Part shown: in pieces, positions 51,619 through 59,587 of the stretch
How positions within the stretch are numbered: the stretch's first letter is position 1
Layout: each line of letters opens with the position of its first letter
Position numbers and translations under genes: made by a program
Origin: Wenjunlia tyrosinilytica
GTDB lineage: Bacteria > Actinomycetota > Actinomycetes > Streptomycetales > Streptomycetaceae
Direction: 5' to 3'
NCBI RefSeq assembly: GCF_014646055.1
Contig: NZ_BMMS01000009.1
Span: 1-64,000 of the forward strand
DNA: 64,000 nt
Notes under the pieces: model-generated
The model's input: the letters and a program-made list of their open reading frames with translations, nothing else
What the model was told of the DNA's origin: nothing
Database searches by the model: none

Positions 51619-52505
51619 CACCGTTCTCCCGCCGGGCTCGATCCATACGGCGGTTCGGGGACCGGTGCCTCGGCCAGCAACGTCGCCACGACCGGCCCCA
51701 GTTCCTCGGGCGCCCAGCGCCTTCCCGCGTCGGCGTGCGGGCCGTGCCGCCATCCGGTGGCCACCGAGATCCTTCCGCCCTCGACCTCGAAGACCCGTCC
51801 GGTGACCTCGCGGGCCTCGGGGCTCGCGAGCCAGACGACCAACGGGCTCACATTGCCGGGGTGGTAGTGGTCGAAGCCGGTGGCGGGCGCGGCGACCGTG
51901 CCGGGCATGGCCTGCTCGGTCATCCGGGTGCGCGCCGCCGGGGCGATGGCGTTGACCGTCACTCCGTAGCGGGCCATCTCCACCGCGGCGACCTGGGTGA
52001 GCGCGGTGATCCCGGCCTTCGCCGCAGCGTAGTTGCCCTGCCCGACGCTGCCCAGCAGCCCCGCCCCGGAACCGGTGTTGACCACCCGGGCGTCCACGCG
52101 CTCCCCCGCCTTGGCGCGGGCGCGCCAGTGGGCGGCGGCGTGCCGGAGCGTGGCGAAGTGGCCCTTGAGGTGGACCCGCACGACCGCGTCCCAGTCGTCC
52201 TCCTCCATGGACACGAGCATGCGGTCGCGCAGGATTCCGGCGTTGTTGACCAGGACGTCGAGCCGGCCGAAGGCCTCCACGGCCGCGTCGACCACGGCCT
52301 TGGCGCCCGCCCATGTACCGATGTCGTCTGCCGAGGCGGCCGCCTGCCCGCCCGTGTCCCTGATCTCGGTGACGACGTCGCAGGCGGCGTCCCCGAGATC
52401 GTTGACGACCACCTTCGCGCCCGCGCGGGCGAAGGCGAGGGCGTGCTCGCGCCCGATTCCCCGCCCGGCGCCGGTGATCGCGACGACTCGCCCCTCAGCG
52501 GTCAA
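51618..52505 (-). CDS. Short-chain dehydrogenase, Hsd4A-like
   Basis: A 295-residue SDR with TGAGRGIGREHALAFARAGA, VVNDLGDA, NNAGILRDRM, a catalytic Ser in NTGSGAGLLGS and YAAAKAG (about residue 165), plus a 45-residue C-terminal extension. The motif set resembles the dehydrogenase half of multifunctional beta-oxidation enzymes and mycobacterial Hsd4A, which oxidises side-chain 3-hydroxyacyl-CoAs and 17-hydroxysteroids. It starts at a TTG that overlaps the amidohydrolase stop by eleven bases; no better start is visible. Confidence 0.8.
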   Translation of the reverse strand: MTAEGRVVAITGAGRGIGREHALAFARAGAKVVVNDLGDAACDVVTEIRDTGGQAAASADDIGTWAGAKAVVDAAVEAFGRLDVLVNNAGILRDRMLVSMEEDDWDAVVRVHLKGHFATLRHAAAHWRARAKAGERVDARVVNTGSGAGLLGSVGQGNYAAAKAGITALTQVAAVEMARYGVTVNAIAPAARTRMTEQAMPGTVAAPATGFDHYHPGNVSPLVVWLASPEAREVTGRVFEVEGGRISVATGWRHGPHADAGRRWAPEELGPVVATLLAEAPVPEPPYGSSPAGER

Positions 52506-53688
52506 GGTCGAGTCCCAGCATCCGGATGGCGTTGCCGCGCATCAGCTTGTGGACCGTCTCGTCGTCGAGCCCCTTCATGTGCTCCTCGGCGACCTGCTTG
52601 GTGTGCGGGAAGGTCGAGTCGACGTGCGGGTAGTCGGTCTCGAAGGTGGCGTTGTCCGCGCCGATCACATCCAGCGAGGCGACTCCGTGCCGGTCGCGGA
52701 AGAAACAGCAGAAGATCTGCCGGTAGTAGTAGCTCGACGGCGGCTCGGGAACGATGTCCTTGACCCCGCCCCAGGCCCGGTGCTCCTCCCACACGTCGTC
52801 CGCGCGCTCCAGGGCGTACGGGATCCAGCCCATCTGGCCCTCGCTGTAGGCCAGCTTCAGACGGGGGAAGCGCACCAGCACTCCGGAGAAGAGGAAGTCC
52901 ATCATCGACGCCATGGCGTTGTTGAAGCTGAGCGACGCCTGCACGGCGGGCGGTGCGTCGGGGGAGGCCGCGGGCATCTGCGAGGACGAGCCGATGTGCA
53001 TGTTCACCACCGTCCCGGTCTCCTGGCAGGCGGCGAAGAACGGGTCCCAGTAGCCGGAATGGATGGACGGCAGCCCCAGGTACGTCGGGATCTCGCTGAA
53101 GGTGACCGCGCGCACGCCCCTGGCCGCGTTGCGCTCGATCTCGGCGACCGCGAGGCCGACGTCCCACAGCGGGATCAGGCACAGCGGGATGAGCCGGCCG
53201 CCGGAGTCGCCGCACCACTCCTCGACCATCCAGTCGTTGTAGGCGCGCACGCAGGCCAGCGCCACCTCCTTGTCGCGCGCCTCCGCGAAGGTCTGCCCGC
53301 AGAAACGGGGGAAGGTGGGGAAGCACAGCGAGGCCTCGACATGGTTGAGGTCCATGTCGTCCAGGCGCGCCTTGGGGTCCCAGCAGCCGCGCCGCATCTG
53401 CTCGCGGGTGATGCCCTCGAGGGTCATCTCGTCGCGGTCGAAGCCGACGGCGGCGATGTTGCGCTTGTACGGGGACTTGAGGTCCTCGTAGATCCACCAG
53501 TCGGTCGGCGGGCCGTCGGGGTCCATGGTGATCTGGTACTTGCCGCCGATGTAGGCGAGTTCGCCTATTCCGGCGGTGATCGCCCTCGGGCCCCGGTCGT
53601 GGTACTTCGCCGGGAGCCATCGCTCGAAGAGGTGGGCGGGCTCGATGACGTGGTCGTCGACACTGATGATCTTCGGCAGCTCGCTCAT
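52495..53688 (-). CDS. Amidohydrolase-family (amidohydrolase 2) protein
   Basis: A 397-residue metal-dependent hydrolase or decarboxylase fold. The start IISVDDHVIEPAHLFERW carries the DxH-like metal motif, further conserved parts are GTVVNMHIGSSSQMP and LAYSEGQMGWIPY, and the C-terminal part has ETDYPHVDSTFPHTK. The family includes ACMSD-type decarboxylases and hydrolases, and the exact reaction is unknown. It heads an operon with an SDR and two dehydrogenases behind operator site 11, so a ring or lactone hydrolysis in the same pathway is plausible. Confidence 0.8.
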   Translation of the reverse strand: MSELPKIISVDDHVIEPAHLFERWLPAKYHDRGPRAITAGIGELAYIGGKYQITMDPDGPPTDWWIYEDLKSPYKRNIAAVGFDRDEMTLEGITREQMRRGCWDPKARLDDMDLNHVEASLCFPTFPRFCGQTFAEARDKEVALACVRAYNDWMVEEWCGDSGGRLIPLCLIPLWDVGLAVAEIERNAARGVRAVTFSEIPTYLGLPSIHSGYWDPFFAACQETGTVVNMHIGSSSQMPAASPDAPPAVQASLSFNNAMASMMDFLFSGVLVRFPRLKLAYSEGQMGWIPYALERADDVWEEHRAWGGVKDIVPEPPSSYYYRQIFCCFFRDRHGVASLDVIGADNATFETDYPHVDSTFPHTKQVAEEHMKGLDDETVHKLMRGNAIRMLGLDLDR

Positions 53689-53719
53689 CGACGCCTCCGG
53701 GAACCGGCTCTGATGGAAT

Positions 53720-53734
53720 CTGATGGTCCGTCAG
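53720..53734. promoter_or_regulatory. CTGAT-N5-GTCAG operator, site 11 (one mismatch)
   Basis: CTGAT-GGTCC-GTCAG, 32 bp upstream of the amidohydrolase start. Confidence 0.7.
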
Positions 53735-53784
53735 TTCTTGTGTTCAGAGGCTATCCCCGGCGCCCGATCCGGGCAATGCTTGCA

Positions 53785-53799
53785 CTGACGGACCGTCAG
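53785..53799. promoter_or_regulatory. CTGAC-N5-GTCAG operator, site 12
   Basis: CTGAC-GGACC-GTCAG, perfect arms, 38 bp upstream of the CoA ligase start on the plus strand. Confidence 0.8.
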
Positions 53800-53836
53800 G
53801 ATTCGCTGCCGGGGAGTGGCGAGAAGGGGGCAGGCG

Positions 53837-55354
53837 ATGGACACGGGTTCTCCGGCCGGGGCACGGACCCTGTGGGAGCTGGTGGCACGGCGAGCGGCAC
53901 TCAGCCCCGACGCGCCCATGCTGCTGGACGAGCGCGACCGGCGACTGACCTTCGGGGGGTTCGCGGCGGCGGCGGAGCGTGTCGCGGCCGGGCTGCACGG
54001 CCTCGGCGTCGGCGCCGGAAGCCGCGTCACCTGGCAACTGCCCACCCGTGTCGAGACCGTGGTCGTATCCGCCGCGCTGGCCCGCCTGGGCGCGGTGCAG
54101 AACCCCGTCATCCCCGTCCACCGCGACCGCGAGGTCGGCTTCGCCCTGCGGCAGACCGACGCGGAGTTCTATCTCTCCCCCGGTGACTGGCGCGGCTTCG
54201 ACTTCACCGCGATGGCCCGTCGCCTGGAGGCGCCTCGGGTGCTCGAGGCCTACACCGCGCTGCCCGAGGGCGACCCCTCCTCGCTCCCCCCGCCGCCGGA
54301 GGCGGCCGAGGGCGGGCAGGTCCGGTGGATCTACTACACCTCCGGAACCACCTCCGACCCCAAGGGCGTCCTGCACACCGACCGCAGCCTCATCGCGGGC
54401 GGCACATGCCTCGCCTCCGCCCTCGGCCTCGGCGCCGACGACATCGGCTCGATCGCCTTCCCCTACGCCCACATCGGCGGACCCGACTACTTGGTCACGC
54501 TCCTGCTGCACGGCTTTCCGTCCCTGCTGATCGAACGGTTCGCCCTGCCGGACGCGCTCGACGCCTACCGGCGCCACGGGGTGACGACCGCGGGCGGCAG
54601 CACCGCGTTCTACTCGGCGTTCCTGGCCGAACAGCGCAAGCTGCCGGAAGGGACGAGGCTCCTTCCCTCCCTGCGCCTGCTCGCCGGAGGCGGCGCCCCC
54701 AAGCCGCCCGAGCTGTACCACGAGGTCGTCCATGAGCTCGGATGCGCGCTCGCCCACGGCTACGGCATGACCGAGGCTCCGATGATCACCATGGGCTCGC
54801 CCCACGACACCGTCGAGCAGCTCGCACACACCGAGGGCCGTCCCCCCGCCGCGATGGAGATCAGGATCGTGGACGGCGAAATACGGCTGAGGGGCCCGGC
54901 CGTCTGCCAGGGGTACACCGATCCGGCGCTGACGGCCGAGGCATTCGACGACGAGGGGTTCTTCCGCACGGGCGATCTGGGGCATCTGCGGCCGGACGGG
55001 CATCTGGTGCTCACCGGGCGGCTGAAGGACGTGATCATCCGCAAGGGCGAGAACATCTCGGCGAAGGAGATCGAGGAACTGCTCTACCGGCATGCGCGCA
55101 TCGGCGACGCGGCCGTGATCGGTCTGCCGGACCCGGCGCGGGGGGAGCGGGTGTGCGCGGTGGTGGAACAGCCCGAGGGGGCACCCGCGCTGACCCTGGC
55201 CGAGATCGTCGAGTACCTCGAGGGGGCCGGGCTCATGCGGCAGAAGATCCCCGAGCAGCTCGAGATCGTCGAGGCGCTGCCGCGCAATGAGACGCTGCGC
55301 AAGGTGCTCAAGCACAAACTCCGCGAGCGCTTCGCCGGCCGGCCGTGGCCGTGA
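53837..55354 (+). CDS. AMP-forming acyl-CoA ligase (FadD type)
   Basis: A 505-residue adenylate-forming enzyme with YYTSGTTSDPKGVLHTDR near residue 168, HGYGMTEAPMITMG, the hinge RTGDLGHLRPDGHLVLTGR, KDVIIRKGENISAKEIEELL and PRNETLRKVLKHKL with a likely catalytic Lys. It resembles cyclohexanecarboxylate/steroid side-chain ligases rather than the fadD3-like protein at the other end of the locus. The ATG at 53837 follows a G-rich ribosome site; a GTG at 53816 is less likely. Divergent from the amidohydrolase operon with operators 11 and 12 between. Confidence 0.85.
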   Translation: MDTGSPAGARTLWELVARRAALSPDAPMLLDERDRRLTFGGFAAAAERVAAGLHGLGVGAGSRVTWQLPTRVETVVVSAALARLGAVQNPVIPVHRDREVGFALRQTDAEFYLSPGDWRGFDFTAMARRLEAPRVLEAYTALPEGDPSSLPPPPEAAEGGQVRWIYYTSGTTSDPKGVLHTDRSLIAGGTCLASALGLGADDIGSIAFPYAHIGGPDYLVTLLLHGFPSLLIERFALPDALDAYRRHGVTTAGGSTAFYSAFLAEQRKLPEGTRLLPSLRLLAGGGAPKPPELYHEVVHELGCALAHGYGMTEAPMITMGSPHDTVEQLAHTEGRPPAAMEIRIVDGEIRLRGPAVCQGYTDPALTAEAFDDEGFFRTGDLGHLRPDGHLVLTGRLKDVIIRKGENISAKEIEELLYRHARIGDAAVIGLPDPARGERVCAVVEQPEGAPALTLAEIVEYLEGAGLMRQKIPEQLEIVEALPRNETLRKVLKHKLRERFAGRPWP

Positions 55355-55373
55355 GGCGCGGCGTGAAGGTCCG

Positions 55374-55742
55374 TCAGGCGAGGAGGTCGACCGGCTCGGC
55401 CTCGTCGTCGACGGCGGTCTCCAGCTCGCGGTAGATGTCGAACAGGCTGCGCACCCCGAGGGCCGCGAAGACCCGGTTGACGTGGGCCCCTTCCTCCGGC
55501 ATGACCAGCCTCAGCCCGCCGTTGCACGACCGCATCAGCCTGCGCGACGCGATGAGCACGCCTATGCCGCTGGAGTCGCAGAACTTCACCTGGGAAAGGT
55601 CGAGCACGACGCGCCGCCGGCCGTCCGCAACGGCTGCGTGCACGCGCTGGCGTACAGCGGGAGAGGACACGAGGTCCATCTCCCCTTCGACCTGGAACAC
55701 CGTCCAGCCGCGCCGCTCGCCATCGGTCACTGTCAGCGTCAC
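55374..55742 (-). CDS. Anti-sigma factor antagonist (STAS domain)
   Basis: A 122-residue STAS protein: VFQVEGEMDLVSSPAVRQRV and LDLSQVKFCDSSGIGVLIAS, with the phosphorylatable Ser in DSSG near residue 58, then RVFAALGVRSLFDIY. Such proteins bind anti-sigma kinases when unphosphorylated. GTG at 55742 gives the usual length and has GAAGGAG nine bases upstream; an upstream TTG would add 26 unrelated residues. It is divergent from a sigma factor gene, a likely functional neighbour. Confidence 0.85.
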   Translation of the reverse strand: MTLTVTDGERRGWTVFQVEGEMDLVSSPAVRQRVHAAVADGRRRVVLDLSQVKFCDSSGIGVLIASRRLMRSCNGGLRLVMPEEGAHVNRVFAALGVRSLFDIYRELETAVDDEAEPVDLLA

Positions 55743-56009
55743 GCGGTCGATCTCCTTCGTCCGGCAGGTTTCACTGTCGCCTTCCCCCGATCCGGGCGGG
55801 TGCACACAGATTTTCCGCAACCGGAAGCGACCTTACGCTGTGCCGAGCGCGGGTAACAGAGTGCCTACTGTCCGATTACCGCAAAGGAGCGTGCGCCGAC
55901 GGGCCGCGCCGATACATTCGACCAAGAACCTCAGCACATCGCAGCATTCGAGCACTGCTGACACGCACAGCGCACTGGAGGAACGGCACACCTCGGCAGA
56001 GCAGGAACG

Positions 56010-56558
56010 GTGGCATCCATGGCAAGCCCAGCACCGCTTCGTTGGGACCGGCAGATGCAGCAGCGCCTCGCCCGGGGCGAGGAGTCCGCGCTCGGTGAGC
56101 TGTACGACCGGTTCGCCTCACTGGTGCACCACCTCGCCAATAAGATCATGGACGATCCCGAGGCCGCGGAGCAGATCACCCGAGAGGTCTTCGGCTACAT
56201 CTGGGAGAACCCGGACGCCTTCGACGCCAAGCACGGCTCGCTGCGGTCCTGGGTGGCCGCGCTCACCCACCGGCAGGCGGTGAACCGGTTGCGGCAGGTG
56301 GCCCATGGCGCGACCCGTGACCGGGAGGCGGTGGAGGCGAAGGTGCACGCGGCCTCGACCGCCGCGCGCGCCGACTACATCGTCTCCTCCATGCCGTATC
56401 CGCTGCGGCAGGCGCTCGACCTCGCCTACAAGGGAAAACGCAACTACCGGCAGGCCGCCGCCGAGCTCGGGGTCTCCGAGGACGAGGCCCGCCGCAGGCT
56501 CCGGCTGGGGCTCCAACTGCTGTCCACGGCCGCGGACGACCCCGAAAGGCAGCTGTGA
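56010..56558 (+). CDS. ECF-like RNA polymerase sigma factor
   Basis: A 182-residue protein with a region 2 (ALGELYDRFASLVHHLANKI; EVFGYIWENPDAFD; GSLRSWVAALTHRQAVNRLR) and a shorter region 4 (LDLAYKGKRNYRQAAAELGV). This matches extracytoplasmic-function sigma factors. GTG at 56010 or ATG at 56019 could start it. It overlaps the zinc-finger gene by GTGA, so it is probably controlled by that protein. Confidence 0.85.
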   Translation: MASMASPAPLRWDRQMQQRLARGEESALGELYDRFASLVHHLANKIMDDPEAAEQITREVFGYIWENPDAFDAKHGSLRSWVAALTHRQAVNRLRQVAHGATRDREAVEAKVHAASTAARADYIVSSMPYPLRQALDLAYKGKRNYRQAAAELGVSEDEARRRLRLGLQLLSTAADDPERQL

Positions 56559-57802
56559 CGCCCCGCCCCGGTCCCTTCCCCGGGGACGACGAGCCTCCCG
56601 AACAGGTGGGAGCGCGAGAGCCCGGGGAGTACCGCATCCCCCGACCGCGGGCGAGCTCCCACGGCTCGCGGGGCACCCGGGGATCGCTCGGCTCCGTCGC
56701 CGGTTTCGGCCCGCACGCCGCGGACCACCGCGCTCTGCGCTCCCTGCTCGGTGCCTGGGCGCTGCACGCCTGCTCGACCGAGGAGGCCGACTCCGTCGAC
56801 CGGCACCTTCCGCACTGCACCGCCTGCCGCGACGAGGCCGAGCGGCTGCGCGACGCCGTGCGCTGGCTCTCCCCCGACGACCCGCTCGACCTCGACCCCC
56901 TGCTGCGGGCCCGGGTGCTCGAGGTCTGCCTCGGACGACGGCCGCCGCGGGTGCCCGTCCCCGACTGGGCCGCCCCCTACACCGCGGAGTCGGCCAGGCT
57001 GGACGCGCTCCTCGGCTCGCTCGGCGACGAGGAGTGGGACACCGCGGTGGGGCTCGTGTGGCTGGGCGGCGCCCGCGGATTCAGCGTCTCCGGCGTGCTC
57101 GGCCACCTCGCGGCGGTCGACGGTCTGGTGGCGTCGGTGCTCGGGCTGGCCGACCCTCTCGGCGAGGGCGCTCCCCGTGAGACCGTGGCGCGCACCGACG
57201 CGTTCGCCCGGCAGCACGCGGACCGCACACACGAGGAGGTACGAACCCTCTGGCGCCGCCAGACGCACTCGATCGTGCGAACGGCGGCCTTCGCGGGATC
57301 CGGTGCGAGCCGGCTGAGCGTGAACTACGGCGAGTTCGCCCTGCCCATGCGCGAGGCGTTCCTCGACCGCGCCTTCGAGTGCTGGATCCACGCCGACGAC
57401 ATCGCGAAGGCGATCGACTACCCCTACGACGCTCCCGCGCCCGAACACCTCAAGCAGATGATCGACGCCACCGCGAGCCTGCTGCCGGTGGCCGTCGCCG
57501 GGCGGCGCAGGCAGGGACTGGCCGCGTCACGGGCGAAGCTGGTCGAGGCCGGGGCGCCCGGCCGTTCCATCCGGCTGGAGATCGAGGGGCCGGGCGGCGG
57601 TGACTACTACGTACCGCTGGACTCCCCCGCCGCCCTCGCGACGGCGGAGGAGAGCGTGGCGCACATCGCGCTCGACGCGGTGGAGTTCTGCCAGCTCACG
57701 GCAGGGCACCGGGATCCGGAGGCCATAGCGGCGGGAGTGGACGGCGACCGGGACGCGGTGCGGGACGTCCTCTACGCGGCGGCGTCGCTGTCCCGCCTGT
57801 AG
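56555..57802 (+). CDS. Zinc-finger anti-sigma-like protein fused to a maleylpyruvate-isomerase-type domain
   Basis: A 415-residue protein. After a Pro/Arg-rich start, residues about 50-90 form an anti-sigma zinc finger (LLGAWALHACSTEEADSVDRH then LPHCTACRDE, the HxxxCxxC motif). From about 140 onward it resembles the mycothiol-dependent maleylpyruvate isomerase fold (FSVSGVLGHLAAVDGLVASV; AFECWIHADDIAKAIDYPYD). The stop/start overlap with the sigma gene supports an anti-sigma role. Mycothiol or another thiol could be the sensed signal through the C-terminal domain, which is inference. Confidence 0.78.
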   Translation: MTPRPGPFPGDDEPPEQVGAREPGEYRIPRPRASSHGSRGTRGSLGSVAGFGPHAADHRALRSLLGAWALHACSTEEADSVDRHLPHCTACRDEAERLRDAVRWLSPDDPLDLDPLLRARVLEVCLGRRPPRVPVPDWAAPYTAESARLDALLGSLGDEEWDTAVGLVWLGGARGFSVSGVLGHLAAVDGLVASVLGLADPLGEGAPRETVARTDAFARQHADRTHEEVRTLWRRQTHSIVRTAAFAGSGASRLSVNYGEFALPMREAFLDRAFECWIHADDIAKAIDYPYDAPAPEHLKQMIDATASLLPVAVAGRRRQGLAASRAKLVEAGAPGRSIRLEIEGPGGGDYYVPLDSPAALATAEESVAHIALDAVEFCQLTAGHRDPEAIAAGVDGDRDAVRDVLYAAASLSRL

Positions 57803-57900
57803 TCGTTTGTCCCGTAGCCGCTGTCCCGTAGCCGTTTGTCCCGTTGTCGTTTGTCCCGTAGCCGCCGTCCCGTAGCCGCCGTCCTGTAGCCGTCGGACAG
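57803..57900. repeat. Tandem repeats of about 15 bp between convergent genes
   Basis: GTCCCGTAGCCG recurs about five times with GTCGTTT or CCGCC spacers between the zinc-finger gene and purU. Confidence 0.8.
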
Positions 57901-57923
57901 GGCGCGGGCGGGCGCGGGGCGCC

Positions 57924-58805
57924 TCAGGCGAAGACGACGGTCCTGGTCCCGTTCAGCAGCACCCGGTGCTCGCTGTGCCACTTCACCGCGCGGGCCAGCG
58001 CCTGGCACTCCACGTCCCGGCCGACCGCGACGAGCTGCTCGGGGGTGACCCCGTGCCCGACCCGCTCGACCTCCTGCTCGATGATCGGCCCCTCGTCCAG
58101 CTCGGCCGTCACGTAGTGGGCGGTGGCACCGATCAGCTTCACCCCGCGGGCGTGTGCCTGGTGGTAGGGCTTGGCGCCCTTGAAGCTCGGCAGGAACGAG
58201 TGGTGGATATTGATGATCCGCCCCGACAGCGCCCGGCACAGGTCGTCGGAGAGCACCTGCATGTAACGGGCGAGGACGACGAGCTCCACGCCCTCGTTCT
58301 CCACCAGCTTCAGCAGCTGCGCCTCGGCCTCCGCCTTGTTCGCCTTGGTGACCGGGATGTGGTGGAACGGCACGTTGTAGCTCGCCACCAGGTCCTGGAA
58401 GTCGAGGTGGTTGGAGACGACGGCGGCGATCTCGACGGGCAGCGCGCCGATGCTCGTACGGAAGAGCAGGTCGTTCAGGCAGTGCCCGAACTTGCTGACC
58501 ATGAGGACGACCCGCATCTTCCGGTCCGCCTCGTGCAGCTGCCAGTCCATGCGGAACGAGTCGGCGACGGCCGTGAAGCTGGCCCGCAGCTTCTCCAGGG
58601 TGGCCGGATGCTCGGCCGAGAAGTGCACCCGCATGAAGAACAGACCCGTGTCGTGGTCCTTGAACTGCTGGCTGTCCTCGATGTTGCAGCCGGTCATGAA
58701 CAGGTAGCTGGACACGGCGTGCACGATGCCCTGCTTGTCCGGGCAGGACAGGGTGAGCACGAACTGCTCGGGCTGTGTCTGCGCCTGCGGCTGCGCCTCG
58801 GTCAC
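57924..58805 (-). CDS. purU: Formyltetrahydrofolate deformylase
   Basis: A 293-residue enzyme. The N-terminal ACT domain (FVLTLSCPDKQGIVHAVSSY) is followed by a formyltransferase-like hydrolase domain with MVSKFGHCLNDLLFR, the catalytic Asn-His in INIHHSFLPSFKGAKPYHQA and Asp in YVTAELDEGPIIEQEV. It releases formate and tetrahydrofolate from 10-formyl-THF, balancing one-carbon pools. GTG at 58805 is chosen because the reading frame beyond it has no homologous sequence. Confidence 0.93.
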   Translation of the reverse strand: MTEAQPQAQTQPEQFVLTLSCPDKQGIVHAVSSYLFMTGCNIEDSQQFKDHDTGLFFMRVHFSAEHPATLEKLRASFTAVADSFRMDWQLHEADRKMRVVLMVSKFGHCLNDLLFRTSIGALPVEIAAVVSNHLDFQDLVASYNVPFHHIPVTKANKAEAEAQLLKLVENEGVELVVLARYMQVLSDDLCRALSGRIINIHHSFLPSFKGAKPYHQAHARGVKLIGATAHYVTAELDEGPIIEQEVERVGHGVTPEQLVAVGRDVECQALARAVKWHSEHRVLLNGTRTVVFA

Positions 58806-58980
58806 CTGGTGTCCCTTTCGCGTTCCTCGTGGATCTCTAAGCGTCCCATACCGGGTGCGTACACCGGGTCGCGTCTCGCTCGGCGAGACCCGCCCCGGAC
58901 GGGACGGCCCGGCGCGGCACCGCCGAGACGGCTGGGAACGCGCCCGGACGGGACGCTCCGGCCCCGCCCCGGCGGACCGC

Positions 58981-59427
58981 TCAGGCCGACCTGGTGATGA
59001 TCTTGAGCACGTCCAGGGAGCGCGGGGGCACGTCCGGGTCCTCGCCGTCCGCCGTCGCCAGCCGGACATGGGCCTCGCGCGCCGCCCGCACCGCCTCGGG
59101 CCAGGCGTGGTGGTCGAAGTACGCCTGCGCCGGAGCGTCGGCGCCGACCTGGTGGAGGATGCGCAGCACCCTCAGCACGGCCACATCGACGAGCGCCGCC
59201 TCCTGGGCGTCGCGGAAGATCGTCCCGACGTACTTGTCCGCCGACCAGCTGTCCAGCCAGGTGTCCTCGACCAGGCGGTACACGGCGTCGGTGACGTCGC
59301 CGTAGCCGGGACGGCCTTCCAGCCAGCAGGCATGCTGGAACTCGGGGTCGCTGAGCATGTGCAGCGCGGAACGCACATTGCTGCGCCAGCGCCACCAGGG
59401 CATGTCGTTGAGCGGCATACCGGCCAT
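58981..59427 (-). CDS. SCO4402-family conserved hypothetical protein
   Basis: A 148-residue protein starting MAGMPLNDMPWWRWRSN, followed by DVTDAVYRLVEDTWLDSWSA and KYVGTIFRDAQEAALVDVAV. The sequence matches the conserved Streptomyces family named after SCO4402, of unknown function. It has no signal peptide or membrane segment and is rich in Trp and acidic residues. Its place next to purU agrees with the S. coelicolor neighbourhood as I recall it. An upstream extension to 59514 is unlikely. Confidence 0.8.
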   Translation of the reverse strand: MAGMPLNDMPWWRWRSNVRSALHMLSDPEFQHACWLEGRPGYGDVTDAVYRLVEDTWLDSWSADKYVGTIFRDAQEAALVDVAVLRVLRILHQVGADAPAQAYFDHHAWPEAVRAAREAHVRLATADGEDPDVPPRSLDVLKIITRSA

Positions 59428-59587
59428 GGTGGATGAGCGGGTGCCCCGTCGGGAAGAGTTCTCCGTAGCTCGCACGAGGGTCGATCGTACGTTCTCTACG
59501 CACGGCTGCCGCAATTCACCTCCGCGTCACCTTCCGTTGTCATTCGGTGACGTCGGCGTTCGGGATGTAGGGGAAGCATGGGAGAAC

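Noticed and set aside
55360-55378. GGTCCGTCAG half-site near the STAS gene
   Set aside because: The left arm is missing and it lies between convergent genes.
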